A DNA stretch of 46,595 nt from an uncultured Dechloromonas sp. (GTDB lineage: Bacteria; Pseudomonadota; Gammaproteobacteria; Burkholderiales; Rhodocyclaceae): contig NZ_CAMFKO010000034.1 of NCBI RefSeq assembly GCF_945957265.1, forward strand, positions 1-46,595. Reading direction: 5' to 3'. Of the stretch, positions 1 through 6,950 are shown piece after piece. The notes under the pieces are model-generated. The model saw only the letters and a list, made by a program, of their open reading frames with translations, was not told where the DNA came from and did not search any database. Both the position numbers and the translations under genes were made by a program. Position 1 is the stretch's first letter; the number at the start of each line of letters is the position of its first letter.

Positions 1-2
1 CC

Positions 3-80
3 GACAACTGCCGCATGCTCTATGGCGATGCCCAGCCCATGGCCGGGGAGATCATTCAGCATTTGAAGACAATGGGGTAG
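3..80 (+). CDS. pntB: NAD(P) transhydrogenase subunit beta, C-terminal end only
   Basis: Only the last 25 codons lie in the window; the gene starts upstream. The visible tail contains DNCRMLYGDA followed by a short helix and a TAG stop. This resembles the C-terminus of PntB, the membrane and NADP(H)-binding subunit of proton-translocating transhydrogenase, where E. coli has a similar DN-x2-MLFGDA segment. PntB couples the proton gradient to hydride transfer between NADH and NADP+. Reduced pyridine nucleotide is useful to a diazotroph, but a link to nitrogen fixation here rests on position alone. The assignment relies on a short peptide. Confidence 0.72.
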   Translation, partial: DNCRMLYGDAQPMAGEIIQHLKTMG

Positions 81-109
81 GGGAGGAGGGACTTTCCCCA
101 AGGCCGGAT

Positions 110-125
110 TGTCGGATTTGCGACA
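110..125 (+). promoter_or_regulatory. NifA upstream activator sequence (nifE)
   Basis: TGTCGGATTTGCGACA fits the NifA binding consensus TGT-N10-ACA exactly. It lies 43 bases before the -24 element of the nifE promoter, a usual place for an enhancer-binding protein site. The same layout recurs before nifN and nif-iscA. Confidence 0.85.
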
Positions 126-168
126 ACCGGCCTGTTCTGTAAGTCAAGTAAAATCAACGTGTTATGTT

Positions 169-184
169 TGGCACGCATTTCGCT
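169..184 (+). promoter_or_regulatory. Sigma54 -24/-12 promoter of nifE
   Basis: TGGCAC, five bases, then TCGCT matches the RpoN promoter pattern TGGCAC-N5-TTGCW with one mismatch in the -12 element. Transcription would start near 195, about 20 bases before the nifE ATG. Confidence 0.8.
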
Positions 185-213
185 GAATCCTCTTCAGATC
201 ATTGGAGAACGCC

Positions 214-1614
214 ATGAAAGCCAGCAAAATTCAGGCCCTGCTCGACGAGCCGGCCTGCGACCACAACAAGAAGGAAAAGTCCGGTTGCGCCAAGCCCAAG
301 CCGGGCGCCACGGCCGGCGGCTGTTCCTTCGACGGCGCACAGATCGCGCTGCTGCCCATCGCCGACGTCGCGCACATCGTGCATGGGCCGATCGCCTGCG
401 CCGGTTCGTCGTGGGACAACCGCGGCACGCGTTCCTCCGGTATCACGCTGTACAAAATCGGCATGACCACCGACCTGTCGGAAACCGACGTCGTCATGGG
501 GCGCGGCGAGAAGCGGTTGTTCCATGCCATCAAGCAGGCCATCGACAGCTACGCGCCGAAGGCGGTTTTCGTCTACAACACCTGCGTCACCGCGCTGATC
601 GGCGACGACGTCGGAGCCGTCTGCAAGGCGGCGACCGAGCGCTGGGGCGTGCCCACCGTGCCGGTCGATGCCGCCGGCTTCTACGGCACCAAGAACCTCG
701 GCAACCGGCTGGCCGGCGAGGCGATGTTCAAGCACGTCATCGGCACGCGCGAGCCGGTGCCCGCCGCGCCGCGCGCCGACGGCCTGCCGACCTACGATGT
801 AAACCTGATCGGCGAATACAACATCGCCGGCGAGTTCTGGCACGTCGCGCCGCTGTTCGACGAACTCGGCCTGCGCATCCTGTGCACGCTGTCCGGCGAT
901 TCGCGTTTCCACGAAGTGCAGACCATGCACCGTGCCAGGGTGAACATGGTGGTCTGCGCCAAGGCACTGCTCAACGTGGCGCGCAAGATGCAGGACAGCT
1001 TCGGCATCCCGTTCTTCGAAGGCAGCTTCTACGGCGTGGCCGACGTGTCGAATGCCCTGCGCGACTTCGCCCGGCTGATCGGCGACCCGGACCTGACGGC
1101 ACGCACCGAGGCCGTCATCGCCCGCGAGGAGGCCAAGTCGCACGCTGCGTTGGAGCCGTGGCGCCAGCGCCTGAAGGACAAGCGCGTGCTGCTCTACACC
1201 GGCGGCGTCAAGTCGTGGTCCATCGTCTCCGCGCTGCAGGACCTGGGCATGAAGGTGGTCGCCACCGGCACCAAGAAGTCCACCGAAGAGGACAAGGCCC
1301 GCATCCGCGAACTGATGGGCGAGGACACCAAGATGATCGACGACGGCAGCCCCAAGGCGCTGCTGTCGACCTACCACGAGTACCAGGCCGACATCCTGAT
1401 CGCCGGCGGCCGCAACCTCTACACCGCGCTCAAGGCGCGCATTCCCTTCCTCGACATCAACCAGGAACGCGAATTCGGCTACGCCGGCTACGACGGCATG
1501 GTCGAACTGGCCCGCCAGCTGGCGCTGTCGATGGAAAGCCCGGTGTGGAAAGCGGTCAGGCGGCCGGCGCCGTGGGCGGCGAGCAAGGGGCCGGGGGAAG
1601 TATTGGCGGCCTGA
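214..1614 (+). CDS. nifE: Nitrogenase FeMo-cofactor scaffold subunit NifE
   Basis: NifE pairs with NifN as the scaffold on which the FeMo-cofactor precursor from NifB matures before transfer to NifDK. The protein has 466 residues, normal for the family. Cysteines at 37, 62 and 124 match the positions that ligate the P-cluster-like [4Fe-4S] cluster in the NifEN structure. The N-terminus ([13 protein letters not shown], then the [10 protein letters not shown] stretch) is typical of NifE. The ATG at 214 is chosen because GGAG lies about six bases upstream; an in-frame TTG at 202 would add four residues. A NifA site and sigma54 promoter lie just upstream. nifN does not follow directly, as is usual, but comes 1.3 kb later after a reverse-strand insert. 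Confidence 0.97.
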   Translation: MKASKIQALLDEPACDHNKKEKSGCAKPKPGATAGGCSFDGAQIALLPIADVAHIVHGPIACAGSSWDNRGTRSSGITLYKIGMTTDLSETDVVMGRGEKRLFHAIKQAIDSYAPKAVFVYNTCVTALIGDDVGAVCKAATERWGVPTVPVDAAGFYGTKNLGNRLAGEAMFKHVIGTREPVPAAPRADGLPTYDVNLIGEYNIAGEFWHVAPLFDELGLRILCTLSGDSRFHEVQTMHRARVNMVVCAKALLNVARKMQDSFGIPFFEGSFYGVADVSNALRDFARLIGDPDLTARTEAVIAREEAKSHAALEPWRQRLKDKRVLLYTGGVKSWSIVSALQDLGMKVVATGTKKSTEEDKARIRELMGEDTKMIDDGSPKALLSTYHEYQADILIAGGRNLYTALKARIPFLDINQEREFGYAGYDGMVELARQLALSMESPVWKAVRRPAPWAASKGPGEVLAA

Positions 1615-1642
1615 TGGGGCGTGGCTGTCAGGAACTCTGGAT

Positions 1643-1680
1643 GTAGCCAATCAGGCTACGAAGGTAGCCAATTTGGCTAC
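1643..1680. repeat. Tandem pair of short inverted repeats
   Basis: GTAGCC-N5-GGCTAC occurs twice (1643-1659 and 1664-1680), four bases apart, between the 3' end of nifE and the 3' end of the toxin gene. Each unit can form a 6-bp hairpin. The position between convergent genes suits termination or RNA processing, though the T-tract (AGTTTTGGG) is poor. A protein-binding site is an alternative. Confidence 0.6.
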
Positions 1681-1706
1681 AGTTTTGGGAGATGAGCAGG
1701 AAGGCG

Positions 1707-1973
1707 TTATTCGTAGTGCGTCCACATCCGCAATACGCGAACCACGCGTTCCTGCGGGAAGACCTCGTAAACCAGGCGGTGCTGGATATTGATGCGTCGC
1801 GAGTAAGCGCCAGCCAGATCGCCGACCAGCTTTTCGTAGGGTGGCGGATTCTGAAACGGGTCGGTCGCCAGGATGCCCAGGAGTTCCATCGCCTTGCTCT
1901 TCAAACCAGCTGCGGCCAGCTTCTTGGCATCCTTCTGCGCATGCTTCGAGTAGGCGATCTGCCAGCCTACCAT
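1707..1973 (-). CDS. YoeB/Txe-family mRNA interferase toxin
   Basis: This 88-residue protein has the RelE/YoeB fold signature. A basic N-terminal helix (YSKHAQKDAKKL) is followed by a TDPFQNPPPYEKL segment, then SRRINIQHRLVYEV and a C-terminal HYE, the equivalent of the HYY/HYE ending that carries YoeB catalytic residues. YoeB toxins bind the ribosome and cleave mRNA at the A site. The start overlaps the end of the antitoxin gene by seven bases, giving the usual antitoxin-first, translationally coupled order. The pair sits on the reverse strand between nifE and nifN. All key regions look intact, so I infer an active toxin. Confidence 0.9.
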   Translation of the reverse strand: MVGWQIAYSKHAQKDAKKLAAAGLKSKAMELLGILATDPFQNPPPYEKLVGDLAGAYSRRINIQHRLVYEVFPQERVVRVLRMWTHYE

Positions 1974-2209
1974 TCAAGCTCCGTAGCGCTTTCGCCCAAC
2001 GGCTCGGCCATGCCTTCCTTGATGGATTCGCGCATCCCCGGAACCGACAGCAGATGGAGCGTTTCCTGAATGGCCTCCCAGTCCTCAGATGCCAGCAATA
2101 CCGCGCTCGTTCGCTTTCCCGCGATGTGAATCGGCTGGTGCGACTCGGCCGCCTGATCGATCAGTCGATACAGGTTGGCGCGGGCTTCGCTTGCGGTCAG
2201 GGTGGTCAT
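1967..2209 (-). CDS. Phd/YefM-family antitoxin
   Basis: An 80-residue protein beginning MTTLTASEARANLYRLIDQ, the classic Phd/YefM N-terminus (T-x-S-E-A-R-x-N-L), which forms the DNA-binding dimer. The acidic C-terminal half, ending ATELEW, would wrap the toxin. It neutralises the YoeB-type toxin encoded by the overlapping downstream gene and, with it, represses the operon. A good ribosome site (GGAGAAC) lies just before the ATG, and a two-hexamer operator-like element lies about 30 bases upstream. Confidence 0.92.
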   Translation of the reverse strand: MTTLTASEARANLYRLIDQAAESHQPIHIAGKRTSAVLLASEDWEAIQETLHLLSVPGMRESIKEGMAEPLGESATELEW

Positions 2210-2238
2210 GCTTGTTCTCCGGGAATGAGTAGAATAAT

Positions 2239-2256
2239 GGTACGTTTTTGCGTACG
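2239..2256 (-). promoter_or_regulatory. Candidate YefM-YoeB-type operator
   Basis: Two GTAC-centred hexamers (GGTACG and CGTACG on the + strand) are spaced 12 bases centre to centre, about 30 bases upstream of the antitoxin ATG. Known YefM-YoeB operators use paired TGTACA-like hexamers with the same 12-base spacing. On the reverse strand TATTCT lies just downstream and could serve as the -10. Confidence 0.6.
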
Positions 2257-2303
2257 AATTGTCGACCTATACTTTTTCGGGGATAAGCGCGGACTGTCCC
2301 CGA

Positions 2304-2690
2304 TTACCCGACAGAAGCGCCCTTTTCCTGCAGAAGGGCTCGCAGCACCGAGCGATGGCAGCGCGCTTCGTCCTCGCAGTAACAGCCGACGGAAAAATTG
2401 TTCTGGCGTGACAGGGCAGCCAGGAGTTCAAGAGCATGGCTGTTCTCGGGGGTGCCCATCTCGGCCCGGTACTTCTTCTTGAAGGATTCCCACTCCGCAA
2501 CGCTCTTGGCCTGTTGCCCAAGCTTCATGGTTTCCACGCTCGGCGCAAGATTGGGAAACCACACGTCGTACCAGTTCCCGGAGGCGAACTCGGTCTTCGG
2601 AATGCCGCGTGGCGGACGGCGCACTGTGCCAATGCGCGTGCCTTCATCATCGGTTCTTGGCGTGCCGAGTCTGACGATGCGAACGACCAT
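2304..2690 (-). CDS. DUF488 family protein
   Basis: A 128-residue protein with the DUF488 signature: an N-terminal MVVRIVRLGTPR strand, a central W-x3-FKKKYRAEM segment, and a C-terminal CYC-x5-CHRSVL motif whose cysteines and histidine suggest a metal or catalytic site. The biochemical role of DUF488 is not settled. The start at 2690 is supported by AAGGAG eight bases upstream. It lies on the same strand as, and upstream of, the toxin-antitoxin pair. That pair has its own operator-like site, so the three may be co-transferred rather than one operon. Confidence 0.85.
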   Translation of the reverse strand: MVVRIVRLGTPRTDDEGTRIGTVRRPPRGIPKTEFASGNWYDVWFPNLAPSVETMKLGQQAKSVAEWESFKKKYRAEMGTPENSHALELLAALSRQNNFSVGCYCEDEARCHRSVLRALLQEKGASVG

Positions 2691-2826
2691 GCGAAGTCTC
2701 CTTGTGATGTCCGGCAACCGGATGGAACGAGCTTGAGCGCCATGATTATGCCTTTACTTTGGACAGGTGATCCTGAAAGCACTCAAGTCATGAAGGGTGC
2801 CTGTCACAGCCCCGGCAGTAGCGGGT

Positions 2827-2842
2827 TGTCGTATTGCCTACA
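2827..2842 (+). promoter_or_regulatory. NifA upstream activator sequence (nifN)
   Basis: TGTCGTATTGCCTACA fits TGT-N10-ACA exactly. It lies 43 bases before the -24 element, the same distance as in the nifE control region. Confidence 0.85.
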
Positions 2843-2885
2843 ATTGAACTTCATTTAACCAATTGATTTTTCAGTGAATGTATAT

Positions 2886-2901
2886 TGGCGCGTTCCTTGC
2901 T
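2886..2901 (+). promoter_or_regulatory. Sigma54 -24/-12 promoter of nifN
   Basis: TGGCGC, five bases, then TTGCT matches the RpoN pattern, with a perfect TTGCT -12 element. The predicted transcript starts near 2912, about 24 bases before the nifN ATG. This gives nifN and the genes behind it NifA control independent of the nifE promoter. Confidence 0.85.
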
Positions 2902-2935
2902 GAGATGTGGTCAATCTCAACGGGGCGATGTCCAA

Positions 2936-4333
2936 ATGGCAGAAATCATCCAATCCAAGAAGGCGCTGGCGGTCAATCCGCTCAAGGTCAGCCAGCCGGT
3001 TGGCGCGTCGCTCGCTTTCCTCGGCCTGGCCAAGAGCCTGCCGCTGATGCATGGCTCGCAGGGGTGCACGGCGTTTGGCAAGGTGTTCTTCGTGCGCCAT
3101 TTCCGCGAGCCGATTCCGCTGCAGACGACGGCGATGGATCAGGTGTCGACCATCATGGGTGCCGACGAGAACATCATCGAGGCGTTGCGCACGCTGTCCG
3201 ACAAGAGCAAGCCGGACATCATCGGCCTGGTCACCACCGGCCTGTCGGAAACGCAGGGCACCGACATCCTGCGTGCGGTCAAGGATTTCCGTGCCGCGCA
3301 TCCCGAATTCGCCCACGTCGCCGTGGTGCCGGTCAATACGCCGGACTACGTCGGTTGCCTGGAAAGCGGTTACGCGCTGGCCATCGAGTCGCTGATCGCC
3401 ACGCTGGTGCCGGAAAGCCGGAGCGCCGGCAAGCGGCCGAAGCAGGTCAATGTGCTGGCCTCGGCCATGCTGACGCCGGGCGATATCGAGGCGATCAAGG
3501 AGTGGGTCGAGGCTTTTGGCCTGCGCCCCGTCGTCGTGCCGGACATCGGCGATTCGCTGGACGGCCATCTGGTCGAGGCGGAGACCTCGTCGCTGACCAT
3601 CGGCGGCACGCCGCGTTCGGAAATCGAGATCATGGGCGAATCGGCGGCGACGCTGGTGGTTGGCCCCTCGCTCAACAAGGCGGCCGACCTGCTGCACAAG
3701 CGCACCGCCGTGCCCGATTTCCGCTTCGAAGGCCTGATGGGCCTCGACGATTGCGATGCCTTCACCCAGGCGCTGGCCGACATTTCCGGCAACCCGGTGC
3801 CGGCGAAGGTCGAACGCCAGCGTGCCCAGTTGCAGGACGCCATGGTGGACAGCCATTTCATGATCGGTTTCGCCCGCGTCGCGCTGGCCGCCGACCCCGA
3901 CCTGCTCGGCATGCAGGCGCGCTTCCTGACCGGCATGGGCGCCAAGATTGTCAGCGCGGTCAGCCCGCACAAGCACGACAGCCTGCTCGGCCTGCCCATT
4001 CCGAAAGTCATCGTCGGCGACCTCGAAGACATGGAAAAGGAGGCACGCGCCAACGCTGCGCAGCTGGTGATGGCCAATTCGCACGCCGCCGAGACGGCCA
4101 GGCGCCTCGGCCTGCCGCTGCTGCGCGCCGGTTTCCCGCAGTACGACCTCGTGGGCGGTTATGCCCGCACCTGGGTGGGCTACCGCGGCACGCGGCAGGC
4201 CTTGTTCGATCTCGCCAATCTCATGTTGGGGCAACACCATGAACTCGAACCCTATCGATCGATTTACTGGAACGAATCCCGTCCAGACGAACGCCATGTC
4301 CTCTCGTCGGCTGCAACTGGTCTGGTCCATTAG
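2936..4333 (+). CDS. nifN: Nitrogenase FeMo-cofactor scaffold subunit NifN
   Basis: NifN is the beta-like partner of NifE in the heterotetrameric cofactor scaffold. The 465-residue product is of normal length. Cys44, in the HGSQGC motif, matches the single NifN ligand of the interface [4Fe-4S] cluster. The following [16 protein letters not shown] stretch is family-typical. The ATG at 2936 gives the canonical [17 protein letters not shown] start; an upstream in-frame GTG/TTG would overlap the sigma54 promoter and is unlikely. The 3' end overlaps nifX by 38 bases if nifX starts at 4296. The gene heads a long operon running to about 6950. Confidence 0.97.
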   Translation: MAEIIQSKKALAVNPLKVSQPVGASLAFLGLAKSLPLMHGSQGCTAFGKVFFVRHFREPIPLQTTAMDQVSTIMGADENIIEALRTLSDKSKPDIIGLVTTGLSETQGTDILRAVKDFRAAHPEFAHVAVVPVNTPDYVGCLESGYALAIESLIATLVPESRSAGKRPKQVNVLASAMLTPGDIEAIKEWVEAFGLRPVVVPDIGDSLDGHLVEAETSSLTIGGTPRSEIEIMGESAATLVVGPSLNKAADLLHKRTAVPDFRFEGLMGLDDCDAFTQALADISGNPVPAKVERQRAQLQDAMVDSHFMIGFARVALAADPDLLGMQARFLTGMGAKIVSAVSPHKHDSLLGLPIPKVIVGDLEDMEKEARANAAQLVMANSHAAETARRLGLPLLRAGFPQYDLVGGYARTWVGYRGTRQALFDLANLMLGQHHELEPYRSIYWNESRPDERHVLSSAATGLVH

Positions 4334-4775
4334 GCAGGAGCCGGAAGCCGTGCTCAAGGTCGCCTTCGCCTCCACCGACCGCAGCCGGGTCAACCAGCAT
4401 TTCGGCGCCGCCGAGGGCTTCGCCATCTTCGAGGTGACGCCGGACAAGGCCACCTTGGTCGGCGTCGCCGAATTCGCCGAGGAGGCGATGGACGGCAACG
4501 AGGACAAGCTGGGCGCCAAGGTCGATTTCCTGGAAGGCTGCGCGGCGGTCTACGTCATGGCCATCGGCGCCTCGGCGATCAAGAAGCTGATGGCCAGGGG
4601 CATCCAGCCGATACGCGTCGACGAGGTCGATGCCATCGACGACCTGCTGCTCGACATCTCGAAGGCGATGACCGAGGGTGGGGTGGCCTGGGTCGACCGC
4701 GCCATCGCCGCCCAGGGCAAGGCCAAGCCGGAAGACCGTTTTGCGTCGATGGAAGCGGAAGGCTGGGAAGGCTGA
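4296..4775 (+). CDS. nifX: FeMo-cofactor carrier NifX
   Basis: NifX belongs to the NifX/NafY/VnfX/NifB-C family and binds NifB cofactor or the FeMo-cofactor precursor, handing it to or from NifEN. After a divergent N-terminus the protein reads [20 protein letters not shown], the conserved cofactor-binding opening with its HFG, and continues through [28 protein letters not shown] family sequence. The ATG at 4296 gives MSSRRLQLV, close to known NifX starts, but lacks a clear ribosome site. An in-frame ATG at 4239 would add 19 residues. Translation is probably coupled to nifN. The stop overlaps the next start as TGATG. Confidence 0.93.
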   Translation: MSSRRLQLVWSIRQEPEAVLKVAFASTDRSRVNQHFGAAEGFAIFEVTPDKATLVGVAEFAEEAMDGNEDKLGAKVDFLEGCAAVYVMAIGASAIKKLMARGIQPIRVDEVDAIDDLLLDISKAMTEGGVAWVDRAIAAQGKAKPEDRFASMEAEGWEG

Positions 4776-5242
4776 TGGCAACGAACATGATCGAACACCG
4801 CGGCATCGTGCAACGCATCGAGGGCGGCCAGGCGCTGGTCGCCATGGAAACGGCCGGCTGCTCCTCGTGCGGCCAGGGCGCTTCGTGCGGGGTCGGCAAG
4901 ATGGCCGCCGGCCGCCCGGCGACGCTGCTTACCATCCCTGTCTCCGCCGACATCCGGGCCGGCGATTTCGTGCTCATCGGCCTGCCGGAAAGCAAGCTGA
5001 CCCTGTCGGCGCTGCTCGGCTACCTGTTCCCGGCCTTCGCCATGCTCGTCGGCGCATGGCTCGGGGCCAGCCTGGAAGGCAGCGACGGCGGCACGGCGCT
5101 CGGCGCCATCGTCGGCTTCCTCGGTGCGCTGGCCATCGCCCGCATCGCCATCGGCCTCGTTCCCGGCCTGCTGCCGGCGCCGCGGCTGATCCCGATTTCC
5201 AACCAATCCACCGCCTTCCCCAAGGAGCACCATCATGACTGA
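4775..5242 (+). CDS. RseC/MucC-family membrane protein in the nif operon
   Basis: A 155-residue protein with the RseC/MucC layout. A soluble N-terminal domain holds a cysteine cluster (C-x2-C-x5-C around residues 29-37, CSSCGQGASCG), followed by two hydrophobic helices near residues 75-100 and 108-130. RseC is related to proteins of SoxR reduction and RnfABCDGE-type electron transfer. Overlap with nifX (TGATG) and with the DUF269 gene (8 bases) shows it is integral to this operon. A role in electron supply or redox-dependent maturation of nitrogenase is an inference from context. No catalytic function can be read from the sequence. Confidence 0.85.
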   Translation: MATNMIEHRGIVQRIEGGQALVAMETAGCSSCGQGASCGVGKMAAGRPATLLTIPVSADIRAGDFVLIGLPESKLTLSALLGYLFPAFAMLVGAWLGASLEGSDGGTALGAIVGFLGALAIARIAIGLVPGLLPAPRLIPISNQSTAFPKEHHHD

Positions 5243-5696
5243 AGCCATCGCCGCCGATCCCATCCTCGAAACCGATTTCGTCAAGGAAATGGCCCGCCAG
5301 ATGCGCGCCCTCGACACCTACGGCACCTACCAGGGCTGGAGTGTCGAGAAGATCCTCGACCCCTACGTGCTGACCAAGGAGCGCAAGGCGGAAATCCCGC
5401 TCATCGGCGATCCGGACGACGAGACCATTTCCCGCGTCAAGGCCTTCTACAACGCCGTCGCCGTGCTCATCGAGAAGGAATGCAGGCTGCTCGCCGTGCC
5501 GCTGGTGCACCTGACGCACGAAGGCTTCGGCCGCGCCCTGATCACCGTCGGCAAGCTGGTCGCCGTCGACCGCACGCTGCGCGACGTGCATCGCTTCGGC
5601 TTCGCCAGCCTGTCGAAGATGAAGGACGAGGCCGACAAGATCCTCGGCGTCGCCCTCGAACGCATCGGTCAGCACCCGGCGGTGGCGGGGCTGTGA
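5235..5696 (+). CDS. NifX-associated protein, DUF269 family
   Basis: This 153-residue protein shows the DUF269 hallmarks: FVKEMARQMRALDTYGTY at the N-terminus, then W-x6-DPY, and GRALITVGKLVAVDRTLRDVHRFGF in the second half. Genes of this family nearly always follow nifX in diazotrophs and their role is not firmly known. Assistance in cofactor biosynthesis or iron-sulfur handling is presumed. AAGGAG lies about eight bases before the ATG. The gene overlaps the upstream rseC-like gene, and its TGA is shared with the alternative GTG start region of the DUF683 gene. Confidence 0.95.
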   Translation: MTEAIAADPILETDFVKEMARQMRALDTYGTYQGWSVEKILDPYVLTKERKAEIPLIGDPDDETISRVKAFYNAVAVLIEKECRLLAVPLVHLTHEGFGRALITVGKLVAVDRTLRDVHRFGFASLSKMKDEADKILGVALERIGQHPAVAGL

Positions 5697-5698
5697 TC

Positions 5699-5917
5699 GT
5701 GTCCGATGACGAAATCGCCGCCCTCGACAAGGAAGTGAAGAAGCTGAAGCGCATCGCTTCCGAGTGGGCCTCGCAGATGCACGACCTCGTGGAAGACCGC
5801 CTGCCGGCGGCCTACCAGGAGATTCCCGGCATCGCCCGATCCACCTTCGACGCCTGCCAGGCCTGGGCCGAAGCCAATGCCCGCCTGAGCGCCGCCCGGA
5901 AAGGACAACCCGCATGA
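5699..5917 (+). CDS. Nif-associated DUF683 (CCE_0567 family) protein
   Basis: A 72-residue helical protein reading SDDEIAALDKEVKKLKRIASEWA, then LHDLVEDRLP-like and AWAEANARL segments typical of DUF683 proteins found between DUF269 and the nif ferredoxin. The N-terminal heptads suggest a coiled-coil hairpin. Two GTG starts are possible: 5699 is chosen because it gives the family-like SDDE start, and 5693 would overlap the DUF269 stop. The stop overlaps the ferredoxin ATG as ATGA. Function is not established for the family; its constant location implies a nitrogenase-linked role. Confidence 0.88.
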   Translation: MSDDEIAALDKEVKKLKRIASEWASQMHDLVEDRLPAAYQEIPGIARSTFDACQAWAEANARLSAARKGQPA

Positions 5918-6183
5918 TTACCGGCCTCACCCGCGGCGGCGCCGAATGGACGCCGCAATTCGCCACCCACCTCGACCAGGCCAAGTGCATCGGCTGCGGC
6001 CGCTGCTACAAGGTCTGCCCGCGCAACGTGCTCGACCTCGTCGAACGCGAGCTGGACGATGACGACGACAGCGAGGACGACAACATGATGGTCATGTCGC
6101 TGGCCAACCCGCTGGACTGTATCGGCTGCGGCTCCTGCGGCCGGGTCTGTCCGAAGAGCTGCTACACCTACGCGCCGGCCTGA
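5914..6183 (+). CDS. fdxB: Nif-specific 2[4Fe-4S] ferredoxin (ferredoxin III, FdxB type)
   Basis: An 89-residue ferredoxin with two clusters of four cysteines: C25, C28, C31, C35 (CIGCGRCYKVCP) and C69, C72, C75, C79 (CIGCGSCGRVCP). They are separated by a long acidic linker with DDDDDSEDD. This spacing is typical of the nif-specific ferredoxin III group rather than short clostridial ferredoxins. It would carry low-potential electrons for nitrogenase or for cofactor assembly in the cytoplasm. It is coupled to the DUF683 gene by an ATGA overlap and is followed after two bases by the next gene. Confidence 0.94.
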   Translation: MITGLTRGGAEWTPQFATHLDQAKCIGCGRCYKVCPRNVLDLVERELDDDDDSEDDNMMVMSLANPLDCIGCGSCGRVCPKSCYTYAPA

Positions 6184-6185
6184 GC

Positions 6186-6530
6186 ATGGTCCAGCCGCCC
6201 GATCCGGCCTTCGGCGAGGCGGTCTGCGCCGCCCTGCGCGGCCAGGTCGAAAAGCTCGGGCTGTCCATCGGCCCCGAGCCGGTGTGGGCGGCCGCCAGCT
6301 TCGCGGAGGCGGTGGACCCGTTCTCGCAGGAAGCCAGCGTCGTCGCCACCTGGCGCGGCGGGGCGCGCTTCGGCAAGGCCAGCTTTTTCCCGGATGGCCG
6401 CGTCTTTGCCGAGTACCAGGTGCTGCTGCCGTCACCGACCGATGCCGGTCGCTACATCGACAGCGTGCAGGTCTGGGGCGATGCCGGCAAGCTGCGTGGC
6501 GAGGCCATTGCGGCCGAGTACGCCAAATAG
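6186..6530 (+). CDS. Unrecognised small protein of the nif operon
   Basis: A 114-residue soluble protein I cannot place in a family. The N-terminal half looks helical (AFGEAVCAALRGQVEKLGLSI). The C-terminal half alternates short strands such as ARFGKASFFPDGRVFAEYQVLL, and the end is YIDSVQVWGDAGKLRGEAIAAEYAK. No signal peptide, membrane helix or cysteine cluster is present. It starts three bases after the ferredoxin stop, ends four bases before the next gene, and shares their codon use. It is therefore a genuine member of the nifN-X operon and is expected to be NifA-induced. Its function is unknown. Confidence 0.8.
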   Translation: MVQPPDPAFGEAVCAALRGQVEKLGLSIGPEPVWAAASFAEAVDPFSQEASVVATWRGGARFGKASFFPDGRVFAEYQVLLPSPTDAGRYIDSVQVWGDAGKLRGEAIAAEYAK

Positions 6531-6533
6531 GCC

Positions 6534-6950
6534 ATGTCGGTCCTGCCTCGCCTGATCCTGCTGCACAAACAGAAGACCAGCGGCCGCGTCCGTTTCCTGT
6601 GCTTCGCCGCCGGCATCCTCGCCTTCGACCCCTTGCCGGCGCTGGCCGCCCTGCGCGACGAGGATTACTCGCCGACGGTGCACTTCCATCCGACCGCCGT
6701 CGTGCGCGAGGCGGAAGTCCGCCTCGGCTTGCCGGAGGGCGCCATCGAGCCGGAAGCCGAGTTCGCCGCCTGGGTCGATACCGCGACGGGCGACGTGCCG
6801 GTGCTGCTCGCCGCCTTTGCCGCCGTCGACCCGCCGTTCGAGGCGGCCGGGCGGAGCCATGGCCGCTTCATCGCGATCACCGAGTCCCGGCACCTGAGCG
6901 ATATCGAACGCCAGTTGCTGCGCCGGGCCTACGAACACGTGCTGGGTTAG
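6534..6950 (+). CDS. Unrecognised nif-operon protein
   Basis: A 138-residue protein without a family I recognise. It begins with a basic segment (MSVLPRLILLHKQKTSGRVRF) and a hydrophobic patch (FLCFAAGILAFDPLPALAAL). It continues as a soluble acidic domain with the motifs HFHPTAVVREAEVRLGLPEGAIEPE and DPPFEAAGRSHGRFIAITESRHL. The hydrophobic patch is short, followed by charged residues, and is not a convincing signal peptide. It is the last gene of the operon that begins at nifN. It ends convergently with the GST gene, overlapping it by four bases, and no hairpin terminator is visible at that junction. Confidence 0.78.
   Translation: MSVLPRLILLHKQKTSGRVRFLCFAAGILAFDPLPALAALRDEDYSPTVHFHPTAVVREAEVRLGLPEGAIEPEAEFAAWVDTATGDVPVLLAAFAAVDPPFEAAGRSHGRFIAITESRHLSDIERQLLRRAYEHVLG

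Noticed and set aside
199..1650. Long reverse-strand ORF opposite nifE, and similar ones opposite nifN (2855-4519), the PAS kinase (31120-33843) and the response regulator (33870-36080)
   Set aside because: They are the usual antisense shadows in high-GC DNA; composition is biased to Arg, Ala, Gly, His and Gln and no protein family is visible, while the forward frames are clear known proteins.
1651..1977. 108-residue reverse ORF overlapping the YoeB-type toxin
   Set aside because: The overlapping frame encodes a convincing YoeB toxin with a coupled start; this ORF has no recognisable features.
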